Of a stretch of DNA of 58,153 nt, positions 17,411 through 26,542 are shown one piece after another; positions within the stretch are counted from its first letter, which is position 1, and the number at the start of each line of letters is the position of its first letter. The stretch comes from Muribaculaceae bacterium (lineage in GTDB: Bacteria > Bacteroidota > Bacteroidia > Bacteroidales > Muribaculaceae). Both the position numbers and the translations under genes were made by a program. Location of the stretch: contig JAIDQZ010000135.1 in NCBI GenBank assembly GCA_029062005.1, positions 51,462-109,614 on the forward strand. The letters run 5' to 3'. The notes under the pieces are model-generated. The model searched no databases. It was not told the origin of the DNA and saw only the letters and a program-made list of their open reading frames with translations.

Positions 17411-18301
17411 TTATTCTTCTACTTTAATTGAAATTATGCGGATATCCTCTGCGGGACGGTCGCGTCCGTCAGTTTCCGCCTTCTGAATCTTCTCGACAGT
17501 CTCCATGCCCTCAAGCACTTCGCCGAAGACAGTATATTGACCGTCAAGATGAGGAGTACCGCCTATAGTGGTGTAATCGCGTATCTGATCCTCGGTCATA
17601 GTGACCGGCTTTACATTTTCTTCAGTTTTTCTTATAAACTCCTGTCTGAGATTTTCGAGTCCCACAGAGTCTTTTGCAAGACGCAACTGCCTGATCGTAT
17701 CCATATTCTGACGCTGGAGTTCCATAAAATAAGACTGCAGCTGCTTCTGCACGGAGATCTCCTCCATTCTTGAAAGCTGCTGGGGAAGATATTTCTTTCC
17801 AGTGACAATATAAAACTGGCTGCCTGAACTCTTGCGCTCCGGATTCATCTCGTCGCCAGTGCGCGCTGCCGCCAGCGCTCCATATTTGTGATAATGCTTT
17901 GGATATACGATCTCCGCCGGAATATTATAGCCGGGACCACCTGAACCAAGCATCGCACCGGGGGCTGCATTTTTGGAGTCAGGATCGCCTGTCTGCACCA
18001 TAAAGTCTTTGATAACCCTATGGAATAGAACACCGTCATAATATCCTTCCTTTGCAAGTTTGATGAAATTATCTCTGTGCTGTGGAGTATCGTCATACAG
18101 ACGAATCTTGATGTCGCCCGCAGTAGTGGCAATATCGAGTGTCGGTCCTGCCGGCACTTCTCCCTTTTTTGTCTCAGCTGTCATATCAGGTTGATTGGAT
18201 TCTTGTCCGTCTGCGCCTGAAACCCGGGTTGCAAAAGCTGCCGTGGCGATCAATGCCATCACGCCCAAGGCGGCTACGGATGTAATAATCTTCTTTTTCA
18301 T
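17411..18301 (-). CDS. Exported cyclophilin-type peptidyl-prolyl isomerase
   Basis: The 296-residue protein has a signal peptide (about 1-24) and a cyclophilin domain with LFHRVIKDFMVQTGD, the Arg/Phe/Gln active-site block, and SSGSQFYIVTG. It catalyses cis-trans isomerisation of X-Pro bonds, probably in the periplasm. About 85 residues rich in charged and Gln residues are inserted between the SQFYI strand and the final GEVLEGMETVEKI block and look helical. The gene sits between a small conserved gene (10 bp upstream) and the DUF349 gene. Confidence 0.93.
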   Translation of the reverse strand: MKKKIITSVAALGVMALIATAAFATRVSGADGQESNQPDMTAETKKGEVPAGPTLDIATTAGDIKIRLYDDTPQHRDNFIKLAKEGYYDGVLFHRVIKDFMVQTGDPDSKNAAPGAMLGSGGPGYNIPAEIVYPKHYHKYGALAAARTGDEMNPERKSSGSQFYIVTGKKYLPQQLSRMEEISVQKQLQSYFMELQRQNMDTIRQLRLAKDSVGLENLRQEFIRKTEENVKPVTMTEDQIRDYTTIGGTPHLDGQYTVFGEVLEGMETVEKIQKAETDGRDRPAEDIRIISIKVEE

Positions 18302-18311
18302 TCAAAAACAA

Positions 18312-18692
18312 TTAGATGCCATCAGCAGGATAGATTCTTTTATAGATTCTTCTGAAAGTATCGTCTTCCGCCTTCAATTCTTCAGCACGTTCTTTATAGT
18401 CGGCACCCCATATCGCCTGAAGAAGAGAGCCGATATACCGGCGTTCCCTGTCTTTTTCAATCGCCCCTTCAACAAGAGGCGTGATCCAGCCGGCAAACTT
18501 CTCGCGGTCTACTGCACAGAGAAACCTTGCGGTCGACGCAAGAAACTGACCGGAAATGTCGGCACGACGGAGATTGTCGTACAATTCAGGCATTGAGTCT
18601 ATGCATGTATCCACATTATTGACTATATAGTCATATGTCGCCATACCATCCTTATCCCCTGACAGACTTTTCAATGTTTCACTCATATTCAT
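18312..18692 (-). CDS. Small conserved protein of unknown function
   Basis: A 126-residue soluble, helical, acidic protein with no signal peptide or membrane segment. Visible features are Trp/Arg-rich helices (FAGWITPLVEGAIEKDRERRYIGSLLQAIWG). I do not recognise the family. It is the first gene of the unit with the cyclophilin gene (10 bp gap). Start could be Met1 (18692) or Met3 (18686). Confidence 0.7.
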   Translation of the reverse strand: MNMSETLKSLSGDKDGMATYDYIVNNVDTCIDSMPELYDNLRRADISGQFLASTARFLCAVDREKFAGWITPLVEGAIEKDRERRYIGSLLQAIWGADYKERAEELKAEDDTFRRIYKRIYPADGI

Positions 18693-18748
18693 TCTGATTT
18701 ATCCCCGCCTCTGACCTCTCACGAAAGATGAAGGGGAATATCAAAGCG

Positions 18749-18756
18749 CAAATTTA
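18749..18756 (-). promoter_or_regulatory. -7 element for the small protein/cyclophilin/DUF349 unit
   Basis: TAAATTTG reads on the minus strand (18756-18749), about 57 nt before the ATG at 18692. I see no good TTTG at the usual distance, so support is only moderate. The rest of the 249-bp divergent gap (18693-18941) is AT-rich with nothing else recognised; no clear promoter for the plus-strand gene was found. Confidence 0.45.
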
Positions 18757-18941
18757 CACAAAATATTCGAAATAAATTGTTTTTCGAGAAAAAAAATGAT
18801 TTTCTTATCCAAAATACATTGAATAATGTTTTACTTTTAAGTAGCTGACCAAAATTAAACGATATACGTTCTAATTAAATTGTAAAGATCTTGTACATAT
18901 AATTTTTATCAGCCGCTCAACGATTTTATTCTAATATCCGA

Positions 18942-19571
18942 ATGAAAGAGAACAGCTCAGATGAAAAAATAATCGTAATAGGCCGCCAGTATGGCGGTAC
19001 GGGAAGGAAGACCGGGCGCGCACTCGCCGATAAGCTTGGACTTCCCTATTATGATAAAGAAATAATCAATAAGGTTTCGGCAAAATACGGCTACGATCCC
19101 GACATACTTCACCGAGCAGATGAAAAGAAACCCTCACCATTCCGCAGCATGCTGCTTGGGAAATACGGTGTCATGGACATGTATGCCACATCACCGCTAA
19201 GCAGAGAGTCTCTTTATGAGGCTCAGACCAATGTAATCAGGCAGATATGCGGAGAAGGAAGCTGTGTGATAGTTGGCAGGACGGCAGACTACATCATGCG
19301 CGACCATCCGGGCCTGATAAGCGTATTCATCCACGCACCCAAAGAGTGGCGGGCACAGAACCTGATAAGGCGCGGCGAGGCTACTTCCATGCAGGACGCA
19401 CTTGCCAAAATCAAGAAAGCCGACGGCGACCGAGAGGGATATTATAACTATTTCACCGGCAGGAAATGGGGCACAGCCGAAAATTATCACCTGTCGATTG
19501 ATGCGTCGCTAATAGATCCGGATGAAATGGTGGAACTCATAGCACGATTCATCGATAAAAAAAAGGGATGA
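18942..19571 (+). CDS. Cytidylate kinase-like family protein
   Basis: The 209-residue protein has an N-terminal nucleotide-binding loop (GRQYGGTGRKTG, about residues 12-23) and the layout of the cytidylate-kinase-like family (YYDKEII near 38, VIVGRTADYI near 110, FIHAPKEWRAQNLI near 130), ending in a Lys-rich tail. It probably phosphorylates a nucleotide or a related small molecule. It differs from housekeeping Cmk, so the substrate is uncertain. Its stop lies about 50 bp before rnpB on the same strand, so read-through into the RNA gene is possible. Confidence 0.85.
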   Translation: MKENSSDEKIIVIGRQYGGTGRKTGRALADKLGLPYYDKEIINKVSAKYGYDPDILHRADEKKPSPFRSMLLGKYGVMDMYATSPLSRESLYEAQTNVIRQICGEGSCVIVGRTADYIMRDHPGLISVFIHAPKEWRAQNLIRRGEATSMQDALAKIKKADGDREGYYNYFTGRKWGTAENYHLSIDASLIDPDEMVELIARFIDKKKG

Positions 19572-19620
19572 TTCTATAGAACCTGAACTTTTCATCAGTT
19601 CTAAATGTATATAATATAGT

Positions 19621-20013
19621 TGCAGAAGAGAGGTCTGTCGCTTCATGCCGGGCGCATGAAGAGGAAAGTCCGGGCAACAGAGAGCACCATACTTGGTAAC
19701 GTCAAGCCGGCGGCGACGTCGGGGTAAATGTGACAGAAAACTACCGCCTGACGGCTTCCGGCTGTCGGGCAAGGGTGAAAAGGCGGGGTAAGAGCCCACC
19801 GGGTGCCGTGGCGACACGGTATGCCGCACATCCTATGGGTTGCAAGGCCAAATATACCGGCAGCTAAGGGCTGCTCGCCCATTGCCGGGGGGTAGGCTGC
19901 TCGGCGCTATGCGCCGGAGCCGTCTGGCGACAGACGGTCAAGATAAATGACAGACGGGACCTGCTCCTTTAAGGGGTAAGTCCTACATAACCCGGCTTAC
20001 ATCTCTTCTGCAC
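19621..20013 (+). ncRNA. rnpB: RNase P RNA (bacterial class A)
   Basis: RNA component of RNase P, which removes the 5' leader of tRNA precursors. Conserved blocks appear in order: GAGGAAAGTCCGGGC near 19660, the ACAGAAAACTACCGCC region near 19733, GGGTAAGAGCCCACCG near 19786, and near the 3' end GACAGACGGGACC and ACCCGGCTTACAT. The 5' sequence TGCAGAAGAG pairs with CTCTTCTGCA at 20004-20013 to form the closing P1 helix, which sets both ends to within a few bases. Open frames on the minus strand here are spurious. Confidence 0.96.
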
Positions 20014-20027
20014 TCTCTTTTATCTAC

Positions 20028-20055
20028 GGGCGGAACAGAATCCGTCCTTTTTTTT
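20028..20055 (+). terminator. Intrinsic terminator after rnpB
   Basis: GGGCGGA (20028-20034) pairs with TCCGTCC (20041-20047) with one G-U pair across a 6-nt loop, followed by eight T residues (20048-20055). Confidence 0.85.
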
Positions 20056-20143
20056 ATACGAGATATACGCATATTCAACTCGCAATAATTCATGATACCA
20101 TAAATGAGAGAGTTAAATTAATGAAAATCAAACACCGACCACA

Positions 20144-21559
20144 ATGGCTGAAGAGAACACACAAAAAGGAGCCGGGAGCACCGATGCCGGCAAGCCGGGA
20201 TTCTTCGACAGGATCATTGGTAAGATCGAAAAACTGATCAAATACTGCAGTTCCGGAGTATGGTCAGATCCAAGGAAGACCCTGAAGGTGAGAATTGTAA
20301 AGACGATCAACCTGACGGTACAGGCTTTCCTGAACCGTGATCTTCAGATAAAGTCCATGGCTATCACTTATCAGACAGTGTTCGCCATGGTGCCTGCGCT
20401 CGCCCTTCTGCTCGCCATAAGCAAAGGATTCGGATTTCAGGAGATCGTGGAAAAGGAACTGTACACCTATTTCCCATCTCAAAGCAAGGCTCTCGGCACA
20501 GCACTCGGGTTCGTGGATTCCTATCTTGCGGAGGCATCATCAGGTATTCTCGTCGGAGTCGGGCTTATAGTCCTCCTCTGGACCCTGATATCCCTTCTCA
20601 GCAACATAGAAGATGCCTTCAACAACATATGGGACTTAAAGACAGGAAGAAACACCATCCAGAAGATCAAGGACTATATCGCCATCTTCCTCCTTATCCC
20701 AATACTTATGATTTTAAGCTCCGGTATCTCACTATTCATGTCTTCCACTGTGCTTTCGGCAGTCCCGTTCGCATTTCTTACACCAATGGTCAACGCCATG
20801 ATGGAGTTAGTGCCAGTTGTGCTTACGTGGGGGGCTTTCACTCTATGCTTCTGGCTTATACCGAATACAAAAGTGCAATTCAAATTCGCTGCCATATCGG
20901 GAGCGTTCAGCGCCGTGGCATTCGAGATATTGCAGGTGCTGTTTCTGAGCGGTCAGATCTACGTATCGAAATACAACGCCATCTATGGTTCATTTGCATT
21001 CCTGCCTCTTTTGCTGATATGGCTGCAGTTGAGCTGGCTGCTGCTCTTGTCAGGATGCGGACTCACCTACTCACTGCAAAACGTATTCTCCTATAACTTT
21101 TTCGGCAATCTCACCTCAGTGGCTGAAAGTTATTACCGCAAGGTGCTTCTCGTGGTCACAGCCGTCATATACAGGCGTTTCCATAACGGACTTCCGGCAC
21201 CTACCCGCAATATGATGTCGATGACCTACGGACTGCCGATCAGGTTGGTGAGCAGCATTACCGACAGGCTGCAGCGAGCCGGACTGATACAGATGAATGA
21301 AAGCCGCGACGGAGACAATGATCCGGGACTCATCCCTACTACCGACACTGACAAGATAATGGTCAAGGATGTGGTATCGAGGGTGGAATCAGCCGGCATG
21401 AAGGATTTCATTCCGGAATTCAACACCACCTACAGGCAGGCGCTCAACGAAATCAACGAAATTTCCACAAGAATGTATGACGCAGCCGGAGACATGCTCA
21501 TACGAGATCTTGATATTTTCGTACAACTCGACAATCCGGGAAAAGATACCAGCGAATAG
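20144..21559 (+). CDS. YihY/virulence factor BrkB family membrane protein
   Basis: The 471-residue inner-membrane protein has about six hydrophobic helices between residues 80 and 320 and family hallmarks such as SMAITYQTVFAMVPALALLLA, LLSNIEDAFNNIWD and FGSFAFLPLLLIWLQLSW-like text (here YGSFAFLPLLLIWLQ). The C-terminal 150 residues are soluble and look like a winged-helix segment, a common extension in this family in Bacteroidota. YihY was once annotated as RNase BN, which is no longer accepted; the true function is unknown. It stands alone between rnpB and the glycogen operon. Confidence 0.88.
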   Translation: MAEENTQKGAGSTDAGKPGFFDRIIGKIEKLIKYCSSGVWSDPRKTLKVRIVKTINLTVQAFLNRDLQIKSMAITYQTVFAMVPALALLLAISKGFGFQEIVEKELYTYFPSQSKALGTALGFVDSYLAEASSGILVGVGLIVLLWTLISLLSNIEDAFNNIWDLKTGRNTIQKIKDYIAIFLLIPILMILSSGISLFMSSTVLSAVPFAFLTPMVNAMMELVPVVLTWGAFTLCFWLIPNTKVQFKFAAISGAFSAVAFEILQVLFLSGQIYVSKYNAIYGSFAFLPLLLIWLQLSWLLLLSGCGLTYSLQNVFSYNFFGNLTSVAESYYRKVLLVVTAVIYRRFHNGLPAPTRNMMSMTYGLPIRLVSSITDRLQRAGLIQMNESRDGDNDPGLIPTTDTDKIMVKDVVSRVESAGMKDFIPEFNTTYRQALNEINEISTRMYDAAGDMLIRDLDIFVQLDNPGKDTSE

Positions 21560-21607
21560 TCTTTTTTATGTTCTTCAACACTTTTGACTATTTTTATACG
21601 TATATTT

Positions 21608-21638
21608 TTTGTCACTCGACATATTTTCATTAAATTTG
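21608..21638 (+). promoter_or_regulatory. Promoter of the glycogen/alpha-glucan operon
   Basis: TTTG (21608-21611), 19 bp, TAAATTTG (21631-21638) match the consensus exactly. Transcription would start near 21644, leaving about 26 nt before the ATG at 21670. A TATACGTATA palindrome (21595-21604) ends 3 bp before the -33 element and may be an operator. Confidence 0.8.
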
Positions 21639-21669
21639 CGACTATTGAAATAATAGAATAACTACAGAT

Positions 21670-23631
21670 ATGAGTTACCTGAAATTTGACAAAAACTTAA
21701 TGATAAACCTGGAGCAGAGTCTTCCTAAAGAAATGCTCCGCACCAATAAGTCAGGAGCTTACCACTGCACAACAATCGTGGGTTGCAACACCCGCAAGCA
21801 GCACGGTCTGCTGGTGATTCCGATTCCGGAGATGGATGACAAAGCACACGTGCTTCTGTCAAGTCTCGACGAGACCGTGATCCAGCATGGCGCTCCTTTC
21901 AATTTAGGTCTGCATCAATACGGACCGGACGTGTTCTCACCCAACGGACACAAGTATATAAGGATGTTTGACTGCGAGACGGTCCCCACGATGACATACC
22001 GCGTCGGAGGTGTGGTGCTGACAAAGCAGAAGACTTTTATCAGCAATGAAAACCGTATTCTGATTAAATATACACTTGTAGACGCCCATTCCGACACCAC
22101 CCTGCAGTTCCGCCCGATGCTTGCTTTCCGCAATGCCAATGACCTGGTGGTGGAAAACACCGCTATCAACAAGGAAATAAAGGAAGTTCCCGACGGCATC
22201 TCGACATGTCTCTATTCCGGCTATCCCGACCTGGTGATGCAATTCAACAAACCAGTGAAATGGGTCAACGACGGACACTGGTACAAAGGAATAGAATATT
22301 ATAAGGACCGCGACCGTGGCATACCTTATAAGGAAGACCTTTGGGTGCCCGGATATTTCGAACTTCCGATAAAAAAGGGAGAAAGCATCATCTTCAGCGC
22401 AGGCACTTCCGAAATCAATCCTGAAGATCTTGAAGATCTTTATGAAAATGAAATAAAATCACGCACTCCACGTACAAGTTTCTACAATTGCCTCAAGAAT
22501 TCCGCCAAGCAGTTCTATCTCAAGAACAAGAGCGGAATGTATATCATGGCAGGATTTCCATGGTATAATGTCAGGGCGCGTGATGAGTTGATGGCGCTCC
22601 CGGGATGTACACTTGCCATCGATCATAAAGATGATTATATACAGATCATGTCTACCTTCCTCAAGGCTCTGCATAAATACATAGAGACCGGAGAGAAGAA
22701 CCGCACTATTCACGAGATAGATCTTCCCGACATCCCGCTATGGACGATCTGGGCTATACAGCAGTATCGCCGCGCAACCGACACGCGTGCATGCCGCGAC
22801 CTTTACGGGGAGGATGTCAAGAAACTTGTGGACGACATCCGCAACGAAAGAATAAGGAATCTTCATCTCAATTCCAACGGATTGCTCACAAGCAACGGCA
22901 CGGATACTCCAGTCACTTGGCTATCGGCATCCATCAACGGTAAGCCGATTATCCCCCGCACCGGATATATAGTAGAATTCAATGCACTATGGTATAATGC
23001 GATCCGATTCCTGATCTCTCTGTATGAGGGAGAAGCGGAAATGAAGGAATATATCGATGAGCTTTCAGTACTCGCTGAAAAAGTGAAAGGCAGCTTCATC
23101 GAGACCTTCCTGAATGACTACGGGTACCTGTACGACTATGTCAACGGCACATATGCCGACGTTGAGGTAAGACCCAACATGGTGATCGCAATAGGACTTG
23201 AGTATTGTCCGCTTGACCGTCGCCAGCGCAGAAAAGTGCTTGACCTCGCCACACGGGAACTCCTTACTCCGAAAGGGCTCCGCTCACTTAGTCCCAAGAG
23301 CTACGCCTACCGTCCCAACTATGTAGGTGGACCTGTTGAGCGAGAGTATGCTGTGCATCAGGGACCAGTGCGTCCATGGCTCTTCGGCTTTTATGCCGAC
23401 GCTTATATCAAGGTTTTCGGTGTCAGCGGACTCGGATTTATCGAACGCAAGCTAATCGGATATGAAGATGACATGTCGGAAAACTGCATAGGATCGCTTA
23501 GCGAGATGTATGACGGTAATCCGCCCTTTGCCGGAAGAGGGGCAGTCTCGACAGCGAAAAATGTTGGCGAGATACTGCGCACCATCAAGAATGTGAAAGA
23601 ACTCAACAAATTACAGAACTACGATAATTAA
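21670..23631 (+). CDS. Glycogen debranching enzyme (amylo-alpha-1,6-glucosidase, GH133-like)
   Basis: The 653-residue protein matches the archaeal/bacterial GDE type: an N-terminal beta-sandwich domain (NKSGAYHCTTIVGCNTRKQHGLLV near 25-50) and a C-terminal alpha/alpha toroid with GFPWYNVRARDELMALPG (about 297), TWLSASINGKPIIPRTGY, VEFNALWYNAIRF and YAVHQGPVRPWLFGF. It removes alpha-1,6 branches during glycogen breakdown in the cytoplasm. In many relatives the first motif reads GRD; here it is ARD. It is the first gene of a tight operon (6 bp to the glycosyltransferase). Confidence 0.93.
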   Translation: MSYLKFDKNLMINLEQSLPKEMLRTNKSGAYHCTTIVGCNTRKQHGLLVIPIPEMDDKAHVLLSSLDETVIQHGAPFNLGLHQYGPDVFSPNGHKYIRMFDCETVPTMTYRVGGVVLTKQKTFISNENRILIKYTLVDAHSDTTLQFRPMLAFRNANDLVVENTAINKEIKEVPDGISTCLYSGYPDLVMQFNKPVKWVNDGHWYKGIEYYKDRDRGIPYKEDLWVPGYFELPIKKGESIIFSAGTSEINPEDLEDLYENEIKSRTPRTSFYNCLKNSAKQFYLKNKSGMYIMAGFPWYNVRARDELMALPGCTLAIDHKDDYIQIMSTFLKALHKYIETGEKNRTIHEIDLPDIPLWTIWAIQQYRRATDTRACRDLYGEDVKKLVDDIRNERIRNLHLNSNGLLTSNGTDTPVTWLSASINGKPIIPRTGYIVEFNALWYNAIRFLISLYEGEAEMKEYIDELSVLAEKVKGSFIETFLNDYGYLYDYVNGTYADVEVRPNMVIAIGLEYCPLDRRQRRKVLDLATRELLTPKGLRSLSPKSYAYRPNYVGGPVEREYAVHQGPVRPWLFGFYADAYIKVFGVSGLGFIERKLIGYEDDMSENCIGSLSEMYDGNPPFAGRGAVSTAKNVGEILRTIKNVKELNKLQNYDN

Positions 23632-23637
23632 CCAGAT

Positions 23638-24906
23638 ATGAAAGCATTAATGTTCGGGTGGGAATTTCCACCGCATATTCTTGGAGGTCTGGGCACTGCT
23701 TCCTATGGACTCACCAAGGGGATGCACGCTTGCGGAGACATGGACATCACATTCGTGATTCCAAAACCGTGGGGCGACGAAGAAAAAGGCTTTGCCCGCA
23801 TCATCGGCGCCAACTGCACTCCCGTGGCATGGCGCGATGTCAGCTGGGACTATGTGGAAAGCCGCATCGGGAAGGTGATGGATCCGCAGCTTTACTATGA
23901 CCTGCGCGACCATATCTACGCCGATTTCAACTACATGAAGCTCAACGACCTTGGATGTATTGAATTTTCAGGCAGATATCCCGACAACCTTATTGAAGAG
24001 ATCAACAACTATTCCATAGTGGCAGGAGTGATCGCCCGCACTGTAGAGTGCGACATCATCCACGCCCACGACTGGCTGACATATCCTGCCGGCATACATG
24101 CCAAGAACGTGACCGGAAAGCCTCTCGTGATCCATGTTCATGCCACTGACTATGACCGTTCACGCGGCAACGTCAACCCGACAGTGTTCGCTATAGAGAA
24201 AGACGGCATGGAGAATGCCGACCACATAATGTGCGTGTCGGAACTAACACGTCGTACGGTGATAGAAAAATACGGTATCAATCCGGCAAAGGTATCTACC
24301 GTACATAATGCCGTGATTCCTCTTGACAAGGAATATCTTGATATAAAGCGGCGCACCGAGGGAGAGAAGGTAGTGACTTTCCTTGGAAGGATAACCATGC
24401 AGAAGGGTCCGGAGTATTTCGTGGAGGCAGCAGTGAAGGTGCTTCAGAAAGACAAGAACGTACGTTTCGTGATGGCAGGAAGCGGAGATATGATGGATGC
24501 CATGATCAAGCTCGTAGCAAAGCGCGGCATAGCTGACCGTTTTCACTTCACCGGATTCCTCCGCGGCAAGGAGGTGTATGAAATGCTACGCGATTCCGAC
24601 GTGTATATCATGCCGTCAGTATCAGAGCCTTTCGGCATCTCCCCTCTTGAGGCTATGGAAATGGGTGTCCCGAGCATTATATCCAAGCAGTCGGGATGTG
24701 CAGAAATCCTCACCAATGTCATCAAGACCGACTATTGGGATATCGACGCCATGGCTGACGCGATCCACAGCATTCTACACTATCCAGCCATGTATCATAC
24801 TCTCCGCGATAAAGGAATTGAAGAAATCCACGGCATCACATGGGAGAAAGTCGGCAAGAAGGTAATCGGCATATACAAGGATGTCATAGCCGCCCGGAAT
24901 CATTAA
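23638..24906 (+). CDS. Glycogen synthase-like glycosyltransferase (GT4 type)
   Basis: The 422-residue protein has a GT-B fold pattern: N-terminal GWEFPPHILGGLGTASYGL, IIHAHDWLTYPAG, and in the C-terminal half TFLGRITMQKGPEYFVEAA and the E-x7-E site SEPFGISPLEAMEMG. It is placed 6 bp after the debranching enzyme and 32 bp before GH57 amylase. Context indicates alpha-1,4-glucan (glycogen) chain synthesis from a nucleotide sugar. Donor choice (ADP- or UDP-glucose) cannot be read from the sequence. Confidence 0.9.
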   Translation: MKALMFGWEFPPHILGGLGTASYGLTKGMHACGDMDITFVIPKPWGDEEKGFARIIGANCTPVAWRDVSWDYVESRIGKVMDPQLYYDLRDHIYADFNYMKLNDLGCIEFSGRYPDNLIEEINNYSIVAGVIARTVECDIIHAHDWLTYPAGIHAKNVTGKPLVIHVHATDYDRSRGNVNPTVFAIEKDGMENADHIMCVSELTRRTVIEKYGINPAKVSTVHNAVIPLDKEYLDIKRRTEGEKVVTFLGRITMQKGPEYFVEAAVKVLQKDKNVRFVMAGSGDMMDAMIKLVAKRGIADRFHFTGFLRGKEVYEMLRDSDVYIMPSVSEPFGISPLEAMEMGVPSIISKQSGCAEILTNVIKTDYWDIDAMADAIHSILHYPAMYHTLRDKGIEEIHGITWEKVGKKVIGIYKDVIAARNH

Positions 24907-24938
24907 ATACATCAATCAATCTGCAAACATAAAAAATT

Positions 24939-26375
24939 ATGAAAAACGTTTGTTTTTATCTCAACATACACCAGCCTTATCGTCTTAAAAGATATCGCTT
25001 CTTCGATATAGGCAATGACCACTACTACTACGATGACTTCGCAAATGAAGACATCATCAGCAATCTGTCAGAAAGAAGCTATCTTCCGATGTGCCGTACA
25101 CTCCTCGACATGGCAAATGAATATGGTCAGGACTTCAAGTGCGCTGTTTCAATCTCAGGAACAGCTATAGAGCAGCTTCAACAATCGGAGCCGGAAGTGA
25201 TCGAATTGCTCCGCAAACTGTCAGACAAAGGTTGCATTGAATTCCTCGGCGGCACATTTGCACACTCACTCGCGTCGATCGAGGATCCTGAAGAGTTTAT
25301 GCGTCAGGTGAAAGTGGAACAGAAAACCATAAAGATGGTGTTCGGACAGACACCGAAGGTATTCGCTAACACCGAACTTATCTACGACGATGATGTAGCG
25401 GCACTTATACAGGCAATGGGATTCAAGGCAGTTCTTGTGCCGGGAGCAAAACATATTCTCGGCTGGAAGAGTCCCGACTACGTGTACTCTTCAGCTGTGG
25501 CTCCGAAACTGAAGATGCTCTTCACCAACGACAAGCTGGCGTCAGACATCTCGCATAATTTCAACAACACCGAATGGGGAGAATATCCGCTTACCGCCGA
25601 CAAGTATGTGAACTGGATCGCCGAGCTTCCCGCCGAGGAGCAGATCGTCAACATAGCGCTCAGCATGGATACATTCGGTGGCTTCATACCCGCAAGCTCC
25701 GGAATCTTTGACTTCCTGAAGGCACTCCCCCGTTTCGGAAAAGAAAAAGGGGTAAGATTCACGTCGCCGTCAGAGATCGTAGGCAAATTGAAGGCAGTGG
25801 ACAGTGTCACAGTTCCTTTCGCCATCTCATATGTCGATGGCACACGTATTGACGTTTCAGCATGGAAGGGCAACGACCTGCAGCGCGAGGCTCTCAACAA
25901 GCTCTACGGCATCGCAGAACGCGTCTCCATGGTAGAAGACCGCAAGATCCAGCAGGACTGGGAATATCTCCAGGGCAGCGACCACTTCTTCTACATGGCT
26001 ACCAACAATCAGGCAGACGCGGCTTTCAGTCCGTATGACAGCCCGTTTGCAGCATTCACTAATTATATGAATGTGTTGGCTGACTTCCTTGTAAGGGTTG
26101 AGGAGCAGTTCCCGGAGAATGTAGACAACGAGGAACTCAACTCACTGTTGCTGACTATCCGCAACCAGTCTTCAGAGATCGAGCAGCTTAATAAGGAGGT
26201 CAAGGCTCTCCGTAAGAATATCCTTGAGGCTGAAGACAGCAATTATGCTGCGGTTGTGGTCGAGGAACAGGTAAAGGAAAAAAGCGTAGCACCAAAGAAA
26301 GAAAAGGCTGCTGAAAAGAAAGCTCCTGCTAAGAAAGCGTGCAAAAAGACCGCTGCCAAGAAGGAAGAAAAATAA
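24939..26375 (+). CDS. GH57 family alpha-amylase/glucanotransferase with basic C-terminal tail
   Basis: The 478-residue protein starts with the GH57 sequence YLNIHQPYR. The expected catalytic nucleophile is Glu146 (FANTELIY) and the acid/base Asp244 (LSMDTFGG). It acts on alpha-1,4-glucans, cutting or transferring chains. A coiled-coil segment follows the catalytic domain (about 385-425). The last 35 residues are Lys/Ala-rich (PKKEKAAEKK, PAKKACKKTAAKK) like histone H1 tails, unusual for an amylase. It is the last gene of the glycogen operon. Confidence 0.92.
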   Translation: MKNVCFYLNIHQPYRLKRYRFFDIGNDHYYYDDFANEDIISNLSERSYLPMCRTLLDMANEYGQDFKCAVSISGTAIEQLQQSEPEVIELLRKLSDKGCIEFLGGTFAHSLASIEDPEEFMRQVKVEQKTIKMVFGQTPKVFANTELIYDDDVAALIQAMGFKAVLVPGAKHILGWKSPDYVYSSAVAPKLKMLFTNDKLASDISHNFNNTEWGEYPLTADKYVNWIAELPAEEQIVNIALSMDTFGGFIPASSGIFDFLKALPRFGKEKGVRFTSPSEIVGKLKAVDSVTVPFAISYVDGTRIDVSAWKGNDLQREALNKLYGIAERVSMVEDRKIQQDWEYLQGSDHFFYMATNNQADAAFSPYDSPFAAFTNYMNVLADFLVRVEEQFPENVDNEELNSLLLTIRNQSSEIEQLNKEVKALRKNILEAEDSNYAAVVVEEQVKEKSVAPKKEKAAEKKAPAKKACKKTAAKKEEK

Positions 26376-26511
26376 AACAAAAATATTTCAATTGTTAAAC
26401 TATTGTAACACTATGAACTCTTGCATCAACAGCATTGTTTTGATTTCAGAAAGTAAGAAAATCGTTTCATGATGTTAGGTTAGTTTAAAATTGAATTATG
26501 GAAAAAATTGA
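26376..26511. other. Non-coding stretch between the GH57 gene and the RHS relic
   Basis: An AT-rich spacer. I find no open frame of note, promoter box or RNA gene in it. Together with the relic and leader that follow, it fills the gene-poor interval 26376-26837. Confidence 0.6.
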
Positions 26512-26542
26512 ATAGCAGCCGCCTGTGAAGGTGGCTGCTATT
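26511..26542 (+). terminator. Strong hairpin downstream of the glycogen operon
   Basis: Thirteen-base arms (26511-26523 and 26530-26542, AATAGCAGCC core) with one G-T pair enclose the loop TGTGAA. No T-run follows on the plus strand, and an A-run precedes it (a T-run when read on the minus strand). It may end transcription weakly or protect the 3' end of the operon mRNA. Confidence 0.5.

Noticed and set aside
19197..19882. Minus-strand frames across the kinase gene and the rnpB region
   Set aside because: They run antisense to the kinase gene and a conserved RNase P RNA; the GC-rich RNA gene causes the long open frames.
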